A stretch of 15,860 nucleotides of DNA from Victivallales bacterium (GTDB taxonomy: Bacteria > Verrucomicrobiota > Lentisphaeria > Oligosphaerales > Oligosphaeraceae). The stretch is taken from assembly GCA_017964325.1 (NCBI GenBank), contig JAGCSE010000101.1, positions 1-15,860 of the forward strand, given 5' to 3'. The notes beneath the pieces were generated by a model. The model searched no databases. It was not told the origin of the DNA and saw only the letters and a list, made by a program, of their open reading frames with translations. Below, one piece after another: positions 14,093 through 15,860 of the stretch. Each line of letters starts with the position of its first letter. The first letter of the stretch is position 1. The translations under genes were made by a program, and so were the position numbers.

Positions 14093-14878
14093 CTATTTAA
14101 GCAGTTTCTCTACCATCGCCACATCTTCTTCGACGATGTTGTCGTTGTCTGCGCGGTTCATTCCCACGTTGATGACATCGCCAGGCTTGATGTTACGCAG
14201 TGCGTAATCAAATCCCATGAATGCGTCGATGCGACCAGCGCCGAGCACTTTGTAGGCTATGCACGGCTTCCTGACGGATTGAATGAACGCAATGGCTTTC
14301 GGCGGGTCATCCAATTGGAAGCGTTCGCCGCCGAGCTTCGAATGCACGCTACCGCAGTTGAAAAACGGAACCACATGGAAATCAACGATATCAAAGGAAT
14401 CAATCCACTTATGCGTCTCCGTGTCATGCCCTGCCACACCGACAGGCACGCCCTTTGACCGGGCATATTTCACCCATGCGCGAAGTTGTTGCTCATCACG
14501 ATTCTTGAATAGTTCGTCCACCAGACCGCCGTGGAAGAAAAGAGCCTTGCATCCCGCCGCAACGGCATCGTCAATCGCCCATTCCATGCTCGGCAGTGAA
14601 CGGCAGGAAATCTGTCCCACCCAGTTCATCTGACATTCGTCAGATTTTAGATATTGCTTTGTGGTCTCAATCACGTGCTTCGTCTCGTTGTTGGTCACGA
14701 ACGTGTTGATTCCTGCCTTCCATGCGCGATTCCATGTCTCAATGATGCGTTCAGGCGTGTGATAGCTGCGCATTTGCTCGTCCCGCTCACGGCTCTGATG
14801 GCTGAATCCACCAAAAGGATTCGCGCCAATCAGCATCTTCGTCATCTCAATCCCACAAAAATTAACTGTTGGTAACAT
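14093..14878 (-). CDS. TIM-barrel-like protein of unknown function
   Basis: A 261-residue soluble protein starting MLPTVNFCGIEMTKMLIGAN, then PFGGFSHQSRE. It has an alternating beta-alpha pattern: GINTFVTNN, WVGQISC, AAGCKALFFHGGLVDELF, GVPVGVAGHDTETHKWIDSF, DIVDFHVVPFFNCG, KPCIAYKVLGAGRI and GDVINVGMN. GHD around residue 154, and several His, Asp and Glu at strand ends, are candidate active-site or metal residues. I associate this type with uncharacterised barrel proteins of planctomycete- and lentisphaera-like genomes, which somewhat resemble aldo/keto reductase or sugar isomerase barrels in layout. No known enzyme signature is evident. GAGGA about 8 bases before the ATG supports the start at 14878. 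The M20 peptidase gene ends 79 bases upstream with a terminator in between, so a separate promoter is likely. Confidence 0.65.
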   Translation of the reverse strand: MLPTVNFCGIEMTKMLIGANPFGGFSHQSRERDEQMRSYHTPERIIETWNRAWKAGINTFVTNNETKHVIETTKQYLKSDECQMNWVGQISCRSLPSMEWAIDDAVAAGCKALFFHGGLVDELFKNRDEQQLRAWVKYARSKGVPVGVAGHDTETHKWIDSFDIVDFHVVPFFNCGSVHSKLGGERFQLDDPPKAIAFIQSVRKPCIAYKVLGAGRIDAFMGFDYALRNIKPGDVINVGMNRADNDNIVEEDVAMVEKLLK

Positions 14879-14910
14879 ACTACCATCCTCTTGGTTACAT
14901 TGTTTTCAAC

Positions 14911-14941
14911 AAGAAAAACATCCCGCCGTCCATGCGGCGGG
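14911..14941 (-). terminator. Rho-independent terminator of the M20 peptidase gene
   Basis: CCCGCCG (14922-14928) pairs perfectly with CGGCGGG (14935-14941) around a 6-base loop. On the minus strand the stem is followed by ATGTTTTTCTT (14920 down to 14910). It lies 16 bases past the peptidase stop. The arm shares the 10-mer CGTCCCGCCG with the GC-rich repeat at 1334-1343, perhaps by chance. Confidence 0.85.
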
Positions 14942-14957
14942 ACGTAGTTGCCTTTCG

Positions 14958-15860
14958 TCAGTTCTCCGCGATGAACGCCGTCAAAAGCTCCGCGTATTTT
15001 TCAAGGCCGGAAAGACTCTGCCATTCGTTCGGACCGTGTGCGTCGCCACCAGGCAGTCCGATGATTCCAAGCGGAATGCCCAATTTCACAAGATGGCGGG
15101 CATCCGTTGCGCCATTCATTCGGCTCGTGCCAATTTCATGGTCGGGAAACGCCACACGCATTTTCTCCATCAGCTTCTGAATCAACGGATTCTTCTCATC
15201 CGTGTACATAGGCTGGCAGTGATGCGGCGTCGTTTCAACATCAAGTCCAGTCAGTTCCTTCGCCTGATTGATGATCTTTTCATAATCCTCCTCCGACGTG
15301 TAGCGGATGTTCAACGTCATCTCCGCCAAATTTGGAATTTGGTTCGTCGAGGCAGGATTGCCGCCGTTGATGACCGTTGCCGCCATCGTGTTGTGCCATT
15401 GGTCTTCCTCCGTCACAACAGGCCACACGGCACGCAACTTTAGATATCCGTCTATCAGACGGTCAATTGCGTTCTGGCAATTCCATGGACGGGACGAATG
15501 TCCAGACACGCCGTGGGCGCGCAAATGCAGCGTAATAATACCCTTCTGCGCGACAGCGACACCATACGCTGGCCCGTCGATGATTAAGCCGAGCTTGCGT
15601 CCCTTATAGCCGCGTCCGACCATGCCGCCCGTTGTCCTGCCGCCATGCTCTTCATCTGCCGTGAAAATCGTGCCGACACTGGCACGACCCTTCAAAGCCG
15701 CCATGATCTTAAGGGCGCAAATCGCTGCCCCTTGGTCATCGGAAACGCCGCGCCCACGGACGATGTCGCCGTCAATTTTTGGGATGAACATATCCTCCGA
15801 CGGCACCACAACTACGTCCAGATGCGCGTTCAATAGATAATCCACTTCTTTGCCAGGCAC
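14958..15860 (-). CDS. M20-family metallopeptidase/deacylase (N-terminal part outside the window)
   Basis: The frame is open to the window edge; the GTG there is only the last visible codon, so the N-terminus is missing. The 300 visible residues carry the two-zinc M20 signature: HLD (13-15), GRGVSDDQG with bridging D41, DEE with catalytic E70 and metal E71, D96 in LIIDGP, H121 in SGHSSRP (119-125, inside the lid domain region), and H275 in GGDAHGPNEW. The lid/dimerisation domain lies at about 105-215. M20 enzymes hydrolyse peptide or N-acyl bonds: dipeptidases, ArgE and DapE desuccinylase types. Which one this is cannot be told. It is cytoplasmic by lack of any visible export signal, though the true N-terminus is unseen. 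A strong terminator follows, so it does not obviously share a transcript with the barrel-protein gene downstream. Confidence 0.9.
   Translation of the reverse strand: MPGKEVDYLLNAHLDVVVVPSEDMFIPKIDGDIVRGRGVSDDQGAAICALKIMAALKGRASVGTIFTADEEHGGRTTGGMVGRGYKGRKLGLIIDGPAYGVAVAQKGIITLHLRAHGVSGHSSRPWNCQNAIDRLIDGYLKLRAVWPVVTEEDQWHNTMAATVINGGNPASTNQIPNLAEMTLNIRYTSEEDYEKIINQAKELTGLDVETTPHHCQPMYTDEKNPLIQKLMEKMRVAFPDHEIGTSRMNGATDARHLVKLGIPLGIIGLPGGDAHGPNEWQSLSGLEKYAELLTAFIAEN

Noticed and set aside
1..15860. CRISPR array, tRNA, rRNA, transposase or phage genes
   Set aside because: No regularly spaced repeat array, no tRNA cloverleaf or rRNA stretch was recognised by eye, and no ORF resembles a transposase, integrase or phage structural protein.

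Overview
The window looks like chromosomal DNA from an anaerobic, Gram-negative, saccharolytic bacterium. A ferredoxin-linked 2-oxoacid oxidoreductase points to anaerobic metabolism. TolB, an O-antigen-ligase-like membrane protein and a LolA-like periplasmic protein point to an outer membrane. Two unrelated glycoside hydrolases point to glycan use. The LolA-like protein and the small TIM-barrel protein resemble families I associate with the Verrucomicrobiota/Lentisphaerota/Kiritimatiellota (PVC) group, so a gut-type PVC bacterium is my best guess. That assignment is inference from protein character; no rRNA is present. Several genes start without a visible Shine-Dalgarno (SD) sequence, behind A-rich leaders. 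rpsU is the striking exception.

Layout, left to right. (1) 1-1287 (+): the 3' part of a fused beta-gamma subunit of a 2-oxoacid:ferredoxin oxidoreductase, followed by a short GC-rich repeat insert. (2) 1484-1645 (+): rpsU (bS21), with its own promoter, leader, near-perfect SD and strong terminator. (3) 1769-4354 (-): a large cytoplasmic GH106-like glycoside hydrolase, divergent from (4) 4523-5461 (+), a YprB-like RNase H-fold exonuclease, and 5495-6679 (+), tolB. These two probably form one transcription unit ending at a hairpin at 6706-6745. (5) 6764-8656 (-): a GH2 beta-mannosidase-type enzyme, divergent from (6) 8879-10900 (+), a fumarate-reductase-like FAD oxidoreductase of unknown substrate. 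(7) 11051-14020 (+): a two-gene unit of an O-antigen-ligase-like polytopic protein with a carbohydrate-binding-like C-terminal domain, and a secreted LolA-like protein. (8) 14093-14878 (-): a TIM-barrel protein of unknown function, downstream of (9) 14958-15860 (-), an M20 metallopeptidase cut by the window edge.

How the parts may fit: the two glycoside hydrolases lack signal peptides, so they should act on imported oligosaccharides, with the 2-oxoacid oxidoreductase further down central metabolism. TolB, the ligase-like protein and the LolA-like protein concern the envelope. There is no obvious single pathway island, no transposase, no phage gene, no CRISPR array and no tRNA. The less ordinary signals are in regulation and small DNA: the exceptional rpsU translation signal, a 59-bp insert flanked by 9-bp direct repeats, a 22-column element shared by two glycoside-hydrolase promoter regions, and oppositely oriented arrays of a 9-bp repeat upstream of the flavoprotein. 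No gap between genes exceeds 300 bases.
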